A stretch of 63,183 nucleotides of DNA. Source: Actinomycetes bacterium (GTDB taxonomy: Bacteria > Actinomycetota > Actinomycetes > Propionibacteriales > Propionibacteriaceae). The notes beneath the pieces are model-generated. The model worked only from the letters and a program-made list of their open reading frames with translations, did not search any database and was not told where the DNA came from. This document shows positions 32,972 through 44,800 of this stretch, piece after piece. The position numbers and the translations under genes are program-made. The stretch is from positions 1 to 63,183 of the forward strand of contig JAEXCA010000252.1 of the NCBI GenBank assembly GCA_023393755.1, written 5' to 3'. Within the stretch, counting starts at the first letter, position 1. The number at the start of each line of letters is the position of its first letter.

Positions 32972-34282
32972 TCACCAGCCGGGAAGCCCCAGCTGCTGCG
33001 CCTGCTTCTTGACGTCCTCATCGTAGAGGGCGGCGCCGTCAGCGGCCGAGCGGATTCCCGAGCCCACCTCGACGGTGATGTTCTCCAGTTGCGGGCCCTT
33101 GATCGGCGAGACGAACTCCAGCGCCGGTCCGGTCTGGCCGGCGTCGAAGTAGGGCTGCATGTCCTTCAGCATCCCGGGGACGCTGTCGGGCAGGCTGCAC
33201 TCCTTGTTGGCGAACGGGCCGGACGGGGTCAGCACCTCGACCTGGACCTTGCAGCCACCCTCCTTGCTGGACGCGAACGCGACGAACTTCTTCGCCGCCT
33301 CCAGCTTGGCGCCCTCGGTGGTCTTGGGGATGTAGATGGCGTTCGGCAGCCAGATGGTCAGCGTGGTGTCGGCGGCGTTCTGCGCCGGGAACGGGAACAC
33401 GCCGATGTCCTCGATCTGATCCGGATGGTTGGTCTGGATGGTGGTCACCAGCCCGGTCAGCATCGGGTAGTGGACGCCCTCGCCGCTGGCGAGCATGGCC
33501 ACGCCCTGATCGGTCTCGATGGAGGCGAAGTCCTTGTTCAGCCAGCCGGATTCGAAGGTGATCTGCTGGTTGAGGAAGCCCTGCAGCGCCGGCTGATCGA
33601 CGTACTTGCGGTTGTTCTTGGTGTACTCCTCCGCCCACTGCGGATCCTGCTTGGCCACGTTGGCGAAGTCGCCCAGCACGTAGAGCTGGCTGGACCAGGT
33701 GGCGGCGAAGGTCTGGATCACCGGGACCTTGCCGGCCGCCTTGATCTTCTCGTTGTTGGCGGCGTACTCGTCCCACGACTTCGGCACCTGCAGCCCGAGG
33801 TCGGCGTAGACCTTCTTGTTGTACAGGATCGCGCCGGCCTGCGAGGAACCCCACGGGGTGCCGTAGGTGCCGTTGGCGGTGGACACGGTCGGCAGCATGG
33901 CGTCGATCAGGTTCTTCACCCACGGCTGGTCGGCGAGGTTGACCAGGTTCTCGTCCGGGTTCAGGGCCTGCAGCAGCGAGCCGGAGTTGTAGTGGAAGAC
34001 GTCCGGCATCTCACCGGTGGCCAACTTCGTCTTCATCAGGTTGTCGCCCTCGGTGCCGCCCGGCTGGGTCTCCATGGTGACCTTGATGTCCGGGTTCGCG
34101 GCGTTGAACGCATCCACCAGGCCCTGGCCGCCGAGCGCGGTGTTGGTCTCGCTCTGCGTCAGGAAGGTGATCTCGACCGGGGCGTTGCCACCACCCCCGC
34201 CGCCGCCGGTGCTGCAAGCCGCCAGCGGCAAGGCCAGCGCCGCAGTCGCGGCCAGAACGGCACGATACCGAAGTACCTTCAT
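32972..34282 (-). CDS. Sugar ABC transporter solute-binding lipoprotein
   Basis: A 436-residue family-1 extracellular solute-binding protein. The signal peptide ends at the lipobox LAAC, with Cys at residue 23, followed by a Gly-rich tether. The mature protein has the expected VEITFLTQSET opening and VVTTIQT and IPKTTEGAKLEAAKKFVAF helices. An AAGGAGG ribosome binding site precedes the ATG. It heads a three-gene operon controlled by a LacI-type palindrome and is divergent from the GH78 gene, so a rhamnoside ligand is likely though not certain. Confidence 0.92.
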   Translation of the reverse strand: MKVLRYRAVLAATAALALPLAACSTGGGGGGGNAPVEITFLTQSETNTALGGQGLVDAFNAANPDIKVTMETQPGGTEGDNLMKTKLATGEMPDVFHYNSGSLLQALNPDENLVNLADQPWVKNLIDAMLPTVSTANGTYGTPWGSSQAGAILYNKKVYADLGLQVPKSWDEYAANNEKIKAAGKVPVIQTFAATWSSQLYVLGDFANVAKQDPQWAEEYTKNNRKYVDQPALQGFLNQQITFESGWLNKDFASIETDQGVAMLASGEGVHYPMLTGLVTTIQTNHPDQIEDIGVFPFPAQNAADTTLTIWLPNAIYIPKTTEGAKLEAAKKFVAFASSKEGGCKVQVEVLTPSGPFANKECSLPDSVPGMLKDMQPYFDAGQTGPALEFVSPIKGPQLENITVEVGSGIRSAADGAALYDEDVKKQAQQLGLPGW

Positions 34283-34339
34283 TCCCTACCTCCTTGTATG
34301 GGGTCCGGTTGCCCGGAACGATGAACCGCATCCGACCTC

Positions 34340-34365
34340 AATGAAACGGTTCAAGACGCACTATA
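34340..34365. promoter_or_regulatory. LacI-type operator and promoter of the sugar ABC operon
   Basis: TGAAACGGTTCA (34342-34353) is a CG-centred LacI-family palindrome with one arm mismatch. A TATAGT -10 box for the minus strand is at 34365-34360, which puts the operator across the transcription start of the solute-binding protein gene. Between this site and the second operator (34366-34528) I see no gene. Confidence 0.75.
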
Positions 34366-34517
34366 GATTGCTTCGGCCCGATCCGTCTACGCCTACAAAC
34401 GCAACTATTCGACAACGATTCGGGCACGACAAGGCCGGAACCAGGGTCGCTTGCCCGGCACCGCCGACGCCGCCCGGAGCGCCCTGGCGGACGTCCGCCA
34501 CCTGCTCAGCGCCGGGG

Positions 34518-34546
34518 TTGACAGCCGCCATGAATCGTTTCATGAT
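34518..34546. promoter_or_regulatory. Promoter and LacI-type operator of the GH78 gene
   Basis: TTGACA (34518-34523) and CATGAT (34541-34546) are 17 bp apart. The near-perfect palindrome CATGAATCGTTTCATG (34529-34544), centred on CG, fills the spacer and the -10 box, a classic repression position. The start of transcription would be near 34553. Confidence 0.75.
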
Positions 34547-34587
34547 GTGGGCATTCGCGCGCCGTCGCCGAGTGAGAGGACACCGCC

Positions 34588-37251
34588 ATGGCCCTTCCCC
34601 CGTCCACACCCCTCGATGCGAACACGCGGATCCAGCGGCTGCGTTCCCAGTACGAGCCCGGGCTGCTCGGGGTGCCGTGCCAGGGCCTGCGGCTGTCGTG
34701 GGTGGTGGCGAGCGATGATCCCTCGACCCGCCAGCTGCAGTACCAGCTCGCCAGCGCCGGCCCCTCCGGCCACTGGGAGGTGCACGAACCGGTCGCCTCG
34801 GCCGACTCGGTCGGCATCGGGCCAGCCGACACCCTCGCTCCCGGCACCGCGTACCGCTTCGCGGTGCGGATCGCCACCGGCGCCGGCTGGACGGAGTGGT
34901 GCGCGCCGCTGACCGTGGAGACCGGCCTCACCGGCCCGGAACTGACCGCGCGGGTGATCGGCGTGGACAGCGAGGTGGCCGGGCCGGTCCCGGTGCTGCG
35001 CAGGGAGTTCACCCTCGACGCGGTCCCCAGCCGGGCCCGGCTGCGGCTCAGCGCGCTGGGCGTGGTGGACGCCTGGATCAACGGCCGGCCCGCCACCGAC
35101 GCCGTCCTGACCCCGGGCTGGACCGCCTACAACGGGCGGATCCTGGTCGACACGATCGATGTCACCCCGCTGCTGACCGAGGGCGTCAACACCGTGGTGT
35201 TCGCGGTCGGCGACGGCTGGTACCGCGGACGGCTCGGCTTCATCGACCACACCTGCATCTACGGCGACCAGCTCGGCGTCCTGGCCCAGCTCGAACTCAC
35301 CACCGAGACCGGCGACCTGGTGGTCGCGACCGACGACTCCTGGACCGGCGGCTTCGGCGCGATCCGTTCCGCCGGCATCTACGACGGCAGCGAGATCGAC
35401 CTGACCCTCGACCTGCCGGGGCTGCACCAGCCAGGCTTCACCGGTGACTTCTCCCCGGTCGTGGTCCGGGAGGTCGATCTGACCCTCTTCGAGCCCCGGA
35501 CCGCTCCCCCGGTGCGGCGGATCGCCGAGTTCCCGATGGCCGTCGATCACCGGCCGGACCGCGTCGTGCTCGACGCCGGGCAGAACATCTCCGGCTGGGT
35601 CCGGCTGACCGTGCGCGGCCGGGCCGGGGACGTGGTCACCGTCCGTCACGCCGAGATCCTCGATCCGGCCGGCGACCTCTACACCGTGGCGCTCCGGTCG
35701 GCGAAGGCCACCGACAGCTACGTCCTCGGCTCCGACGGCGAGCACGTGCTGGAACCCGCCCTGACCTTCCACGGCTTCCAGTACGCCGACGTCACCGGGC
35801 CGGTCGAGGTGTTGGCGGCCACCGCGGTCGCGATCTCGGCGGATCTGCCGAGGCGCAGCTCGTTCCGCTCCTCCCATCCCGCGCTGGATCAGTTCCACTC
35901 CAACGCCTTCTGGTCACTCCGGGACAATTTCGTCTCGGTGCCGACCGACTGCCCCCAGCGGGACGAACGGCTGGGCTGGACCGGCGACGCCCAGGCGATC
36001 TCCGCCACCGCCGCCACCATGCTCGACTCCGAGGTGTTCTGGGCCTCCTGGCTGCGGGATCTGGAGATCGACCAGACCGATGCCGGTGGGGTCGCCTGCA
36101 TCGTCCCGAACATCATCCGCCCCGGCGAGGTGATGATGGGCGGCGGACCGGCCGAGGACATGGGCCGGGCGGGCTGGGCGGACGCCGCGACGATCGTGCC
36201 GCTCGCCGTCCACGAGTCCTACGGCAGTGACGAGGTGCTCGCCCAGCAGCTCGGCAGCATGCGCCGTTGGGTCGAGCACCTTCGGCGGCGGGCCGGCGAC
36301 GAGGTGCTGCTGCCCGCCGAGGGCTTCCAGTTCGGCGACTGGCTGGATCCCGACGCGCCCGGCGACCAGCCGTGGGCGGCCAAGGTGAACAGCTACTACG
36401 TGGCCAATGCGTTCTATGCGCACTCCGCCCGGCTGCTGGCCAGGGCTGAACGCGTGGTCGGGGACGCCGAGCGGGCCGCGTCCTACGAGGAACTGGCCGA
36501 CCGGGTGGCGGCCGCCACCTGGCAGCGCTGGGGCGAGGACGCCATCGCCACGCAGACCGGTGCCGCGCTGGCGCTGGAGTTCCGGATCGCGCCGGAGGAC
36601 CGGCGGGCGGAGATCGGCGACCTGCTGGCGGCGAACGTGCGGGCGGAGAACGGACGGATCGCGACCGGCTTCCTCGGCACGCCGGTGGTGCTCTACGCGC
36701 TGAAGAACGCCGGCCACCTCGACGAGGCGTTCCTCATGGTGCTCCGCCGCGAGGCACCGTCCTGGCTCTACCAGGTGGATCGCGGCGCCACCACGGTCTG
36801 GGAGCGCTGGGACGCGATCCTGCCGGACGGGAGCATCCACACCGGCGAGATGGATACCCGGGAGGGCGACAGCATGTTGTCGTTCAACCACTACGCCTAC
36901 GGCGCGATGATCGACTGGGTGTACCGGACCGTGGCCGGCCTGGCACCCGACCAGGACGATCCCGGGTACCGGACCGTGCACGTCGCCCCCCGTCCCGCGG
37001 CCGGGATCGACCACGCCAGCGCCGAGATCGAGACCAGGCTGGGCCGGCTCGCTATCGACTGGCGGCTCGGCGACGACGGGTTCGAGGCGGAACTGGTCGT
37101 GCCGTTCGGCGCCCGCGCGGTGCTGGATCTGCCCGTCACCGGATCCTCGACCGTCACCGTCAACGGCCTCGCCGGGCCGGACGCGCCGGCCGAGCTCACC
37201 CACGGCAGCCACCGGATCACGGTGACCCAGCCGGCGGTCGCGCTGGCATAG
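34588..37251 (+). CDS. Alpha-L-rhamnosidase, GH78
   Basis: An 887-residue glycosidase that releases terminal alpha-L-rhamnose from plant glycosides or pectin fragments. Domains in order: N-terminal Fn3-like/beta-sandwich (about 1-140), the N- and D-type jelly-roll domains (about 140-420), the (alpha/alpha)6 catalytic domain (about 425-790) with the hallmark PTDCPQRDERLGWTGDAQ at about 452-470, and a C-terminal beta-sandwich. There is no signal peptide, so it acts on imported oligosaccharides. GAGAGGA precedes the ATG. It is divergent from the ABC operon and both sides carry LacI-type operators. Confidence 0.93.
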   Translation: MALPPSTPLDANTRIQRLRSQYEPGLLGVPCQGLRLSWVVASDDPSTRQLQYQLASAGPSGHWEVHEPVASADSVGIGPADTLAPGTAYRFAVRIATGAGWTEWCAPLTVETGLTGPELTARVIGVDSEVAGPVPVLRREFTLDAVPSRARLRLSALGVVDAWINGRPATDAVLTPGWTAYNGRILVDTIDVTPLLTEGVNTVVFAVGDGWYRGRLGFIDHTCIYGDQLGVLAQLELTTETGDLVVATDDSWTGGFGAIRSAGIYDGSEIDLTLDLPGLHQPGFTGDFSPVVVREVDLTLFEPRTAPPVRRIAEFPMAVDHRPDRVVLDAGQNISGWVRLTVRGRAGDVVTVRHAEILDPAGDLYTVALRSAKATDSYVLGSDGEHVLEPALTFHGFQYADVTGPVEVLAATAVAISADLPRRSSFRSSHPALDQFHSNAFWSLRDNFVSVPTDCPQRDERLGWTGDAQAISATAATMLDSEVFWASWLRDLEIDQTDAGGVACIVPNIIRPGEVMMGGGPAEDMGRAGWADAATIVPLAVHESYGSDEVLAQQLGSMRRWVEHLRRRAGDEVLLPAEGFQFGDWLDPDAPGDQPWAAKVNSYYVANAFYAHSARLLARAERVVGDAERAASYEELADRVAAATWQRWGEDAIATQTGAALALEFRIAPEDRRAEIGDLLAANVRAENGRIATGFLGTPVVLYALKNAGHLDEAFLMVLRREAPSWLYQVDRGATTVWERWDAILPDGSIHTGEMDTREGDSMLSFNHYAYGAMIDWVYRTVAGLAPDQDDPGYRTVHVAPRPAAGIDHASAEIETRLGRLAIDWRLGDDGFEAELVVPFGARAVLDLPVTGSSTVTVNGLAGPDAPAELTHGSHRITVTQPAVALA

Positions 37252-37255
37252 CGGG

Positions 37256-38461
37256 TCAGCCGAGCAGATCCCGGACGATCCCGTCGGCCAGCAGGCGGCC
37301 CTGGAGGCCCAGCCGGAGCCGGCCGTCGCGGATCGACCCCAACCCGGCGTCGACCACCGCCGGTACGCCCTGCCGCTCGGCGGGGGTGAGCACGGCCAGG
37401 TCGAGGCCGTCGGCCAGGCGCAGTTCCAGCATCACCCGCTCGACCCGCCGGTCCTCGGCGGTGAGCGCCTCCCGGGCCTCGGCAGGGCTGTCCGCCGCGG
37501 CCAGCCGGCCGCTGTACCGCGCCGGGTGACGCAGGTTCCACCACCGCACCCCGCCGACGTGGGAGTGGGCGCCCGGCCCGATCCCCCACCAGTCATGGCT
37601 GCGCCAGTAGGCCAGGTTGTGGCGGCACTCGTGGCCCGGTCGGGCCCAGTTGCTCACCTCGTACCAGTCCAGCCCGGCCGCGGCCAGCTCGGCCTCGGCG
37701 ATCAGGTAGTGGTCGGCATGCACATCGTCATCGGTCGGTGGCAGCTCGCCCCGCCGGATCCGGGCGGCCAGGCGGGTACCGGGCTCGACGATCAGCGAGT
37801 AGGCCGAGAGGTGGTCCGGCTGCAGCTCGAGCGCCGCGCGCAGGCTGCTCCGCCAGTCGTCGGCCGACTCCCCCGGGCTGCCGTAGATCAGATCCAGGCT
37901 GACCGAGCCGAACCCCGCCGCTCGCGCCCCGCGCACCGCCTCCGCCACCCGCCCGGGGGTGTGACGCCGATCGAGCACCGCCAGGACGTGGCCAACACTG
38001 GACTGCATCCCCAGCGACAGCCGGTTGAACCCGCCCGCCGTCAGCGCCGCCAGGTAGCGGTCGTCCACCGACTCGGGGTTGGCCTCGGTGGTGATCTCCG
38101 CGTCGACGGCCAGCGGGAACCGGGCGCGCACCGCGTCCAGCAGACCGACCAGTTCGGCCGACGGCAACAGGGTCGGCGTCCCACCACCGAAGAAGATCGT
38201 CCGCACCTCCCGCGGCCCCAGGATGCGGGCGGCGAGATCGAGCTCGGCCCGCACCGCGTCCAGGTAGGCCTGCTGGCTGGCGCCGGGAGCCGACCCCAAC
38301 TCGGCGGAGGTGTAGGTGTTGAAGTCGCAGTAGCCGCACCGGGTGGCGCAGAACGGCACGTGCAGGTAGAAGCTCAGCGGTGCCCGCTCGGCCAGCGCCT
38401 CGGCCGGCAGCGACCCGTCCGCCGGTGCCGGATCGCCCGGCGGTGGCGAGGAGGGCGCCAT
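37256..38461 (-). CDS. hemW: HemW-like radical SAM protein (coproporphyrinogen III oxidase-like, heme chaperone)
   Basis: A 401-residue radical SAM protein. CX3CX2C is C38-C42-C45 (CATRCGYC), with FFGGGTPTLLP, MQSSVGHVLAVLDRRH and LIYGSPGES as family landmarks. HemW proteins resemble the oxygen-independent coproporphyrinogen oxidase HemN but act as heme carriers; older annotations call them HemN. AAAGGAGG precedes the ATG. It follows lepA by about 70 bp on the same strand, a widely conserved pair. Confidence 0.95.
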   Translation of the reverse strand: MAPSSPPPGDPAPADGSLPAEALAERAPLSFYLHVPFCATRCGYCDFNTYTSAELGSAPGASQQAYLDAVRAELDLAARILGPREVRTIFFGGGTPTLLPSAELVGLLDAVRARFPLAVDAEITTEANPESVDDRYLAALTAGGFNRLSLGMQSSVGHVLAVLDRRHTPGRVAEAVRGARAAGFGSVSLDLIYGSPGESADDWRSSLRAALELQPDHLSAYSLIVEPGTRLAARIRRGELPPTDDDVHADHYLIAEAELAAAGLDWYEVSNWARPGHECRHNLAYWRSHDWWGIGPGAHSHVGGVRWWNLRHPARYSGRLAAADSPAEAREALTAEDRRVERVMLELRLADGLDLAVLTPAERQGVPAVVDAGLGSIRDGRLRLGLQGRLLADGIVRDLLG

Positions 38462-38529
38462 GTCTCGCCTCCTTTGGGACAGTCTGGGCCAGGGGACGGT
38501 TCGCAGTCCCAGCTTGTCAGAGCCAGTTT

Positions 38530-40365
<1,836 letters not shown>

Positions 40366-40469
40366 GCAGCTTTCCTGGTTGGGGACCGACCTCACACCTT
40401 ACCGTGTCGGGCAGCTCCGCTACTCCTGGGCGTCCCGGCCTCAACTTGGTGGCCGACGGCTGCCTTTGG

Positions 40470-40475
40470 TAGGGT
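40470..40475 (+). promoter_or_regulatory. -10 box of the rpsT promoter
   Basis: TAGGGT lies about 60 bp before the rpsT start codon, giving a 5' leader of about 55 nt with an AAGG site near the GTG. Confidence 0.4.
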
Positions 40476-40536
40476 TGGTGGTCGCGTCCGTTTCCGGATG
40501 CCACCAGCACGCTCACCGACCAAGAAGGCAAGCCCT

Positions 40537-40797
40537 GTGGCGAACATCAAGTCCCAGAAGAAGCGGATTCTCACCAACGAGAAGTCTCGTCTCCGCAACA
40601 AGGCTGTGAAGTCCTCGCTGCGCACCCACGTGCGGCGGTTCAACGAAGCCGTCGCGGAAGGTGACACCGAGAAGGCGCAGGAACTCGCCCGCGCGGCCAC
40701 CCGTCAGCTCGACCGGGCCGCCAGCAAGGGCGTCATCCACAAGAACCAGGCCGCGAACCGCAAGTCGGCGATCGCTGCCCGGGCCGCCGCCCTCTGA
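40537..40797 (+). CDS. rpsT: 30S ribosomal protein S20
   Basis: An 86-residue basic helical protein that binds 16S rRNA early in 30S assembly. VANIKSQKKRILTNEKSRLRN at the start and SKGVIHKNQAANRKSAIA near the end are diagnostic of S20. The GTG start at 40537 places the conserved ANIKSQ directly at the N-terminus. It is followed by a good intrinsic terminator and is convergent with holA. Confidence 0.98.
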   Translation: MANIKSQKKRILTNEKSRLRNKAVKSSLRTHVRRFNEAVAEGDTEKAQELARAATRQLDRAASKGVIHKNQAANRKSAIAARAAAL

Positions 40798-40811
40798 GCC
40801 CAGCTCCCGGC

Positions 40812-40844
40812 AACGCCGTCCCGTTCGGGGCGGCGTTTCTGTTT
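40812..40844 (+). terminator. rpsT intrinsic terminator
   Basis: AACGCCG (40812-40818) pairs with CGGCGTT (40831-40837) around a further CCCG/CGGG inner stem, followed by TCTGTTT. It may also stop transcripts arriving from holA in the other direction. Confidence 0.75.
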
Positions 40845-40847
40845 GCC

Positions 40848-41828
40848 TCAACCGCGGCCGCGACAGCCGATCACGGTCAGCACCATCTGCTCCAGGGCGA
40901 AGCCGGCATCGCTGCTGGCACCCTTCACCTGCGCGTCGGCCTGCGCCACGGCGCCGATCGCCCTGGCCACGCCGGTGGATCGCCACTGTCTGGCCAACGG
41001 GCCGAGCGACTTCAGCTTCCAGGGAGGGACGCCGATCCGCTGGGCGATCTGCGCGTCCCGCAGGCCGTCCTCCTGAGCGTCCAGGTACCTGCCCAGTTCG
41101 CGCAGGTTGGCGGCCAGCGCCGCGGTCACCTGGGGCGGTCCGACCCCGGTGGCCAGGGCCCAGCGCAGCTTCTCCAGCGCGGCGCCGGTCTGTCCGCCGA
41201 GCGCGTCGGTGGCGATCTCGTAGCTGCGTACCTCAGCCCGTCCGCCGAAGTACCGTCGCACCGCGGCCTCGGTGAGCACCTGGCCCTCGGCGTCATCGAT
41301 CAACTGCCGCACCGCTGAGGCCAGCGCGTTCAGGTCGGTGCCCACCGCGTTGACCAGCACCTCGGCGGTGGGCTTCTCCATCCGGGCGCCGGCCCGACGG
41401 GCCTCGGCGACCACGAACTGCGGCAGCTCCCAGGCCTTCAGCGACGGGCAGTCGACGGTGCGGACGCCGGCCTTCCGCAGCCGGTCGAGCACCGCCTTGC
41501 CCTTCACCCCGCCAGGGTGGACCAGCGCCAGCGCCAGGTCGGGGCCGGGCGCCGCGGCCAGCGGAACCAGGACGTCGGCGACCTCCGCGGAGAGCTCGGA
41601 GAGCTCCTCGACCACCACCACGCTGGCGTCGGCGAACAGCGAGCCGCCGGTCGCCTCGGCCAGCCCGCCGACGGTCAGGTCACCGGCCGGCAGCCGGTTC
41701 ACGGCGGCCTCGGGACGAGCGACCGACGCGGCGGCGACCAGTTCGCCGACCGCGCGACCGGCCAGCAGCGACTCCGGACCGACGACCAGCAGCGTGCTGC
41801 CGAAAGGTGATTCCACGGCCCACAGCAT
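40848..41828 (-). CDS. holA: DNA polymerase III delta subunit
   Basis: A 326-residue clamp-loader subunit that opens the beta clamp. It shows the actinobacterial pattern: VVGPESLLAGRAVGELV at the start, DRLRKAGVRTVDCPSLKAWELPQFV in the middle (split by family-typical loops), and RWALATGVGPPQVTAALAANLRELGRYL in the C-terminal domain. The ATP-binding motif is degenerate, as is normal for delta. ATG 41828 gives the family length. In many genomes it directly follows comEC; here about 14 kb of other genes lie between them. Confidence 0.92.
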   Translation of the reverse strand: MLWAVESPFGSTLLVVGPESLLAGRAVGELVAAASVARPEAAVNRLPAGDLTVGGLAEATGGSLFADASVVVVEELSELSAEVADVLVPLAAAPGPDLALALVHPGGVKGKAVLDRLRKAGVRTVDCPSLKAWELPQFVVAEARRAGARMEKPTAEVLVNAVGTDLNALASAVRQLIDDAEGQVLTEAAVRRYFGGRAEVRSYEIATDALGGQTGAALEKLRWALATGVGPPQVTAALAANLRELGRYLDAQEDGLRDAQIAQRIGVPPWKLKSLGPLARQWRSTGVARAIGAVAQADAQVKGASSDAGFALEQMVLTVIGCRGRG

Positions 41829-41888
41829 GCCAGCGGACGCCGACAAAAGCCCGCTCACCGCCCGCGGCGCGGGCGATCCTGCTACAAA

Positions 41889-44800
41889 ATGGCGGGTGTG
41901 AACGCCGCCTCCCCCCGTGCCCGGTTCGCCGCTCTGCTCGATGCCGAGCGCCGGACGCAGCACCTGTCGATTCGCGACGTCGCCCGGTTGGCCGACGTTC
42001 CGCCCGCCACCGCCCAGGGCTGGCTGAGCGGCAAACACCTGCCGGTGCCCGCGCTGCGCCGCAACTACCTGCGGATCGTCGATCGGCTGGGGCTCGGCGA
42101 CCACCTACCCGGCGACCTCTGGGACGACACCTGGTCCGGCGGATCCGAACTGGGCAACCCGCGGAATCCCTACCTCGGGCTGCGTCCGTTCGGCACCCAC
42201 GATCGGGATTCCTTCTTCGGCCGGGAGGAGGAATCCCGGCGGCTGGCCCGGGCGGTGCTGGAGCGCCGCGAGGCCGCGGGACACGGATTGGTGGTCGTCC
42301 TGGGAGCATCCGGCAGCGGGAAGAGTTCGCTGCTGGCGGCCGGACTGATCGCCACCGAGACGATCGATGGACTACTGGCCGACTGGACGGTCGCCCAGCT
42401 GAGCGTCGCGGAGTTGGCTCAGGCTACGGGGCTGGACGCCGATCTGGTGGTGATCGATCAGGCCGAGGAACTGTTCGCCGTCGAGGACGATCCAGCGGCG
42501 GCGCTGAGGACGCTCGAGGAGCTGGCCGGACGCACGGTGGTGGTGATGGCGATGCGGGCCGACGCCTTCGCCGCCGCGATCCAGGAGCCGGTGCTGGCCG
42601 ACGCCGTGGCCCGTCCCTTCCTGATCGCACCGCTGCGCCACGACGAGATCCGGGAGGTGATCCTCGGGCCCGCGGAGCTGGCCGGGACGACGGTCGAGGA
42701 CGAGCTGGTGGCGATGGTGCTGGACGATCTTCCGCCCGGCCCGCAGCCGGGGACGGTGGCGGTGGACGTGCTGCCGTTGCTCTCCAGCGCGCTGATGATG
42801 ACCTGGGCGGCCGGCCGGGCCGGACGGATGACGACAGCCGACTACGTCCGCGCCGGAGGGGTGGCGGCGGCGGTGCAGGGGCTCGCCGAGGAGGTTTACC
42901 AATCGCTGGACGAGGGCCAGCAGGAGGCCTTCAAGCGGGTGATGCTCCGGCTGGTGCGGCTCTCGGGCGATCTGGTGGTGCGTGACTCAATGCCGCTGAC
43001 CGACATCGATCCGGCGGCGCGAGCCGCGGTCGACGCGTTCACCGCGGCCCGGATGCTCACCGTGACCAGGGATGCCGTCCGGATCAGCCACGACATCCTG
43101 GTGGTCCAGTGGTCGCGACTGCAGGATTGGATCGGGGAGAATCGCGCCGACCTGGCCACCCTGGAACGGCTTCGCCGCGCCGCCCAGGTCTGGGAGGACA
43201 GCGGCCGCTCACCGGACGCCCTGGTCCGGATCGAGCGCCTGGAGGCGTTCAGCGACTGGGTCGACGATGCGCGGCGCGATCTGTTGATCACGCCCCGCGA
43301 GCGCGAGTTCATCGCCGCCAGCCGAGAGCACTTCGCCTCCCGGCTGGCGAGTGAGCAACGCCTGAGCCGCCGGCTGCGGCGCGGCCGCAACCTCGCCGTC
43401 GGCCTGACCGCGGTGGTGTCGGCGCTGGCGATCGTGGTGACCCTGCTCTACGCGCGTGGTGTGGAACTGCAGGCGCAGACCGACCTGGCCCGCCGGGAAT
43501 CCCAGTCCCGCCAGGTGGCGGTCGAGGCAAGGTCGCTGCGGGCTCAGGATCCGAATCTGGTGGCGCAGATGGCACTGGTCGCCGAACGGCTCGCCGATAC
43601 CCGCCAGGGTGCCTCGGCGCTGCTGGATGCCACGTCGATGAACGTCCCGCAACGTTGGCTGGGCGCCCCGAACGCGGTGATCGCGAAGTCCCCGGACGGC
43701 GGCCTGCTCGCCCGGGCCAACGGTGACAGCGAGGTGACGATCTGGCGGGCCGACGAGCTGGCGGCCTCACCGGGACGGACCTTCCGGATCGAACCGGCCG
43801 GCCCGCTCTTCACGGCGGCGCTGGCCTCGGTCTCCGGACGGCAGCTGCTGGCTGTCGGGGGCGTCGCCAGCGCGGGCCTGTGGGATGTGACCGCCGAGCC
43901 CACCCTGGTCGCCGACCTTCGCGACGGCGATTACACGGTCTATGGCGCCGCCTTCGACGCCTCCGGCGAACGGCTGGCGCTGGCCACGTCGACCGGCCGG
44001 GTGACGTTGTGGTCCATCCCGGCCGGCGGCATGCCGACCCGCAGCGGCGAGGTCGAGCTGGGCCCGGCGACCCCGGCCCGGGGGGTCGTCTTCCACCCGG
44101 TGGCCGACGAGCTCTTCGTGGCCGGCCCGGGCAATGCCGTGGCCCGGTGGCAGCTGTCGAAGACTCCGCGGCGGCTCGCCGACCTGACCTTCTCCCTCGG
44201 CGAGAGCCCGGTGGTGAGCCAGGCGGTGGCGATCAGCCCGGATGGTCGTCAGGTGGCGGCCGGGGTGGCCGGCCGCAGCGTCTTCCGGTGGCGGTTGCAG
44301 GGTGAGGATGCCCTTGCCGAACCCGCGCTGGAGGGCTTCTCGAGCTGGACCAACGATGTCTCCTACAGCGCCGACAGCCACACCCTGCTGGTGGCGAACT
44401 CCGACCAGAACGCCTATCTCTTCGACGCCGGCACGGGCCGGTTGCTGGAGAAGCTCGGCGGCACCACGACGGTGCTCGGCGCGGATGAGGTCGGGGGACG
44501 TCCGGTGACCTCGGGCACCGACGGCGCGTTGCGGGTCTGGCAGGCCGAGAACCCGGTGCTGCGCGCCGGCTCCAGCGCGTACGCCCTCGCCGGCGATGTC
44601 GGCCGGCGGCGACTGGCGGTGACCACCCTGGCGGACGGCATAGCGCTATGGGATACCGCCGGCGTGCCCAGGCGGCTGCCCGATCCGGACGCCGGCGGCC
44701 GGCCGATGTCGTCCGGGCTGGCGATGGCGCCCGACGGCAGCTACCTGCTGGGCGGGACCGCTGCGGGCGAGGTGCTGCGGTGGCCGCTTCGTCCGGACGG

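Noticed and set aside
41829..41888. holA start further upstream (frame open to 42104)
   Set aside because: The extra residues are antisense to the STAND gene; ATG 41828 gives the family's normal length.
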